Shown: piece by piece, positions 61,971 through 64,000 of the stretch
How the letters are laid out: every line of letters begins with the position of its first letter
Numbering within the stretch: position 1 is the first letter of the stretch
Assembly (NCBI RefSeq): GCF_000378985.1
Contig: NZ_KB905371.1
Span: forward strand, 1-64,000
DNA from: Ensifer sp. BR816
GTDB taxonomy: Bacteria; Pseudomonadota; Alphaproteobacteria; Rhizobiales; Rhizobiaceae
DNA length: 64,000 nt
Direction: 5' to 3'
Notes under the pieces: generated by a model
What the model saw: the letters and a program-made list of their open reading frames with translations, nothing else
Database searches by the model: none
Told to the model about the DNA's origin: nothing
Made by a program: the position numbers and the translations under genes

Positions 61971-64000
61971 ATGGCGCGGGTGCCCGCAAGACCGATCGCA
62001 AGCCGGATCCGGCGGCTGAGGCTGCGGGTGCGCGGCACCGTACAGGGCGTCGGCTTCCGGCCTTTCGTCTACAGGCTAGCGCGCGAGATGCGGCTCTCGG
62101 GATTTGTCCTTAATGACAGTGCTGGCGTGCTGGTCGAGATCGAGGGCCTGGACGCAGACCACTTCCCCGAGGCGATCCGAACCCAGGCGCCGCCGCTCGC
62201 CCGCATCGAGGCCGTCGACGTGCTGGAGTTGGCGCCGGTCGGCGGCGATCGATTCGAGATCATCGAGAGCCTCGGCGGCAGGGGTGCGACCCGTATCGGC
62301 GCCGACGCCGCGATTTGCGGGCAATGCCAGCGGGAGCTCACGGATCCAGGAACCCGGTTTTTCGGCTATCCCTTCGTCAACTGTACCCAATGCGGCCCGC
62401 GCTTCACCATTACCCGCGCGCTTCCCTACGACCGGCCTCACACCTCGATGGCCTCGTTTTCCATGTGCGGTGCCTGCGCGGCGGACTATGGCGACCCGGA
62501 GAACCGGCGCTTCCATGCCGAGCCCGTTGCCTGTCCCGATTGTGGTCCGAGGCTCAGCCATCCGGTCACCGAGTTGGCGGCGCGGCTCGAAGGCGGCGCG
62601 ATCATCGCACTGAAGGGGATCGGCGGATTCCACCTGCTCTGCGATGCCCGCAACGATGCGGCGATCGATCTCCTCAGGCTGCGCAAGGGCCGTGACCAGA
62701 AGCCCTTCGCCGTCATGGTGCGGGATATGGCGGCGGCACGGCAGCTCGCGCTTGTGACCGATGCCGAAGAGGAATTGCTGACCTCGGTGGCGAGCCCGAT
62801 CGTTCTGGTCGCGGCCGTTGCCGGAGAACTCTCCACTCTCGTATCTCCCGGACTCGGGCGGATAGGTCTCATTCTCGCCTACGCACCGGCGCACCTCCTC
62901 CTTTTCGACGAACTCTCCCGTCTTTCGCCGGAATATCCCCCTGCGCTGGTTGCGACCAGCGCCAACGTCTGTGGTGAGCCGCTCGTCGCCGACAATGCGG
63001 ATGCGGAACTTCGCCTTTCCGCGATCGCCGATCTGATCGTCACCCATAACCGCGATATCGTCGTCCGCGCCGACGATTCCGTTATGCAGGTGATTGACGG
63101 CGCGCCTGCCTTTATCCGCCGCGCCCGTGGCTTCGTGCCAGAGCCCATCGACCTCGGCGAAGACGGACCTTCCGTGATCGCCACCGGTACGGACCTCAAG
63201 AACACCGTCTGCATCACGCGCGGACGCGAGGCATTTCTGTCGCAACATGTGGGCTGCCTCGACAATAGGGAGGCGATACGCTTCCAGCGCGAGGCGGCCA
63301 GCCATCTCTGTTCGATTCTTGATGTAAAGTTGGAAATCGCGGCCTGCGACCTGCATCCGGATTTCCACTCGGTGCGGATGGCGGAGAGCTTCGGCCTGCC
63401 GGTCGTGCTGGTCCAGCACCATCTCGCTCATGTCGCTGCGGTGGCGGCGGAGCATGGACTCGCCGGACCGGTTCTCGGGCTCGCACTCGACGGCCACGGT
63501 TTTGGCACCGACGGCCGCAGTTGGGGCGGCGAGATGCTTGCGGTCGACGGACATCGCTGGCTGCGCGCGGGATCGCTTATGCCGCTGCCGCTGCCGGGTG
63601 GTGACCGCGCGGCGCGCGAACCCTGGCGCATGGGGGTAGCGGCGCTTCAGTCTGCGGGCCGTATCGACCTGGCGCTGGCGCTCGCGCCAGCGCATTCCGG
63701 CGTGGCGCAATTGACGGCGATGTTCAGCCGCGGCATGCGGCCCTCCGTTACGAGCAGCCTCGGCAGGCTCTTCGACGCCGTCGCGGCGATATCGGGGGTT
63801 CGCCTCGTCCAGTCCTATGAGGGACAGGCGGCGATGGAATTGGAGGCGCTGGTTCGGGCGCCGCGCTGCCTGCCGGGCGGATATGCCATAAAGGATGGGG
63901 TGCTCGACTTCCGCCCGCTCATCCTGCGCTTGGCGGAGGCAGGGATGGACGGCACCGATGCCGCCGACCTCTTCCATGGCACGCTGATTGCCGGCCTCGC
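61971..64000 (+). CDS. hypF: Carbamoyltransferase HypF, 3' end outside the window
   Basis: The frame from the ATG at 61971 stays open to the last base (676 codons seen). Domains in order: acylphosphatase (LRVRGTVQGVGFRPFVYRLARE), zinc-finger pair (CGQCQREL, CTQCGPRFTITRALPYDRPHTSM, CGACAADYGD, CPDCGPRL), YrdC-like carbamoyl-adenylate domain (IIALKGIGGFHLLCDARND; LRLRKGRDQKPFAVMVRD) and the start of the Kae1-like carbamoyltransferase domain (DLHPDFHS, VQHHLAHVAAVAAEH, LALDGHGFGTDG). HypF makes the CN ligands of the NiFe site from carbamoyl phosphate. It starts four bases after the hypB stop. A long minus-strand ORF over this gene is a shadow. Confidence 0.95.
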   Translation, partial: MARVPARPIASRIRRLRLRVRGTVQGVGFRPFVYRLAREMRLSGFVLNDSAGVLVEIEGLDADHFPEAIRTQAPPLARIEAVDVLELAPVGGDRFEIIESLGGRGATRIGADAAICGQCQRELTDPGTRFFGYPFVNCTQCGPRFTITRALPYDRPHTSMASFSMCGACAADYGDPENRRFHAEPVACPDCGPRLSHPVTELAARLEGGAIIALKGIGGFHLLCDARNDAAIDLLRLRKGRDQKPFAVMVRDMAAARQLALVTDAEEELLTSVASPIVLVAAVAGELSTLVSPGLGRIGLILAYAPAHLLLFDELSRLSPEYPPALVATSANVCGEPLVADNADAELRLSAIADLIVTHNRDIVVRADDSVMQVIDGAPAFIRRARGFVPEPIDLGEDGPSVIATGTDLKNTVCITRGREAFLSQHVGCLDNREAIRFQREAASHLCSILDVKLEIAACDLHPDFHSVRMAESFGLPVVLVQHHLAHVAAVAAEHGLAGPVLGLALDGHGFGTDGRSWGGEMLAVDGHRWLRAGSLMPLPLPGGDRAAREPWRMGVAALQSAGRIDLALALAPAHSGVAQLTAMFSRGMRPSVTSSLGRLFDAVAAISGVRLVQSYEGQAAMELEALVRAPRCLPGGYAIKDGVLDFRPLILRLAEAGMDGTDAADLFHGTLIAGL

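Noticed and set aside
62076..63977. A 633-codon minus-strand ORF opposite hypF
   Set aside because: The plus strand reads a complete set of HypF domains; the minus ORF has no domain and shadow composition.

Overview
The window reads as DNA from a symbiotic alphaproteobacterium of the rhizobial group (Rhizobium/Ensifer/Mesorhizobium type). The evidence is a hup-hyp uptake [NiFe]-hydrogenase cluster in the rhizobial gene order, a nod-box-like element beside an RND efflux pair, a SyrB-like relic, and the mix of ABC transporters with LysR, GntR and AraC regulators. No rRNA, tRNA, CRISPR array or intact insertion sequence was seen. Broken genes are frequent, as expected for an accessory plasmid or symbiotic region, although pyruvate carboxylase, usually a core gene, is also present.

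Layout. 1-2.3 kb: end of a metallopeptidase gene, a CsbD stress protein, and relics of a CysA-type ATPase and an AhpD-like gene. 2.3-4.5 kb: a DJ-1/PfpI gene divergent from a TetR regulator, with three copies of the palindrome CTATC-N4-GATAG between them and a fourth at 1.83 kb, then a broken AhpD-like gene and a cupin. 4.6-13.3 kb: two GntR regulators (one frameshifted) facing a catabolic and uptake operon with a LigB-type extradiol dioxygenase, a meta-cleavage hydrolase, a ribose-type ABC importer, a fumarylacetoacetate-hydrolase-family enzyme and a RidA protein. 13.4-16.9 kb: pyruvate carboxylase, visibly richer in G+C than its neighbours. 17-23.7 kb: a LysR regulator divergent from a polar amino acid ABC importer followed by a MalY/PatB-type C-S lyase, RidA and a D-cysteine-desulfhydrase-like enzyme, which together look like a sulfur amino acid scavenging unit. 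23.8-28.2 kb: two AraC regulators, a siderophore-interacting flavoprotein and an MFS transporter. 28.2-32 kb: mostly degraded DNA with a SyrB-like relic, a coiled-coil protein and a UPF0149 protein. 32-36.8 kb: an RND permease and adaptor (NolG/NolF-like in arrangement) downstream of a nod-box-like element and a possible leucine-rich-repeat relic.

37-46.2 kb: an AraC regulator and a compact leftward operon: sulfotransferase, decayed MFS exporter, PapA/condensation-type acyltransferase, GMC oxidoreductase, class III aminotransferase, HAD phosphatase and a trehalose-synthase-like GT4 glycosyltransferase. I see this as the most novel part of the window. The gene set predicts an aminated, acylated and sulfated trehalose-type metabolite, and the right-hand genes look actinobacterial in composition.

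47.3-51.8 kb: a peptidase S9 relic, two M16 peptidases and hemN. 52-64 kb: a putative sigma-54 promoter and NifA site, then hupS-L-C-D-(E decayed)-F-G-H-I-J-K and hypA-B-F, the last running off the window. Apart from hupE every hydrogenase gene seen is intact, most overlap by a few bases, and the small subunit carries the six-cysteine proximal-cluster signature of oxygen-tolerant hydrogenases.
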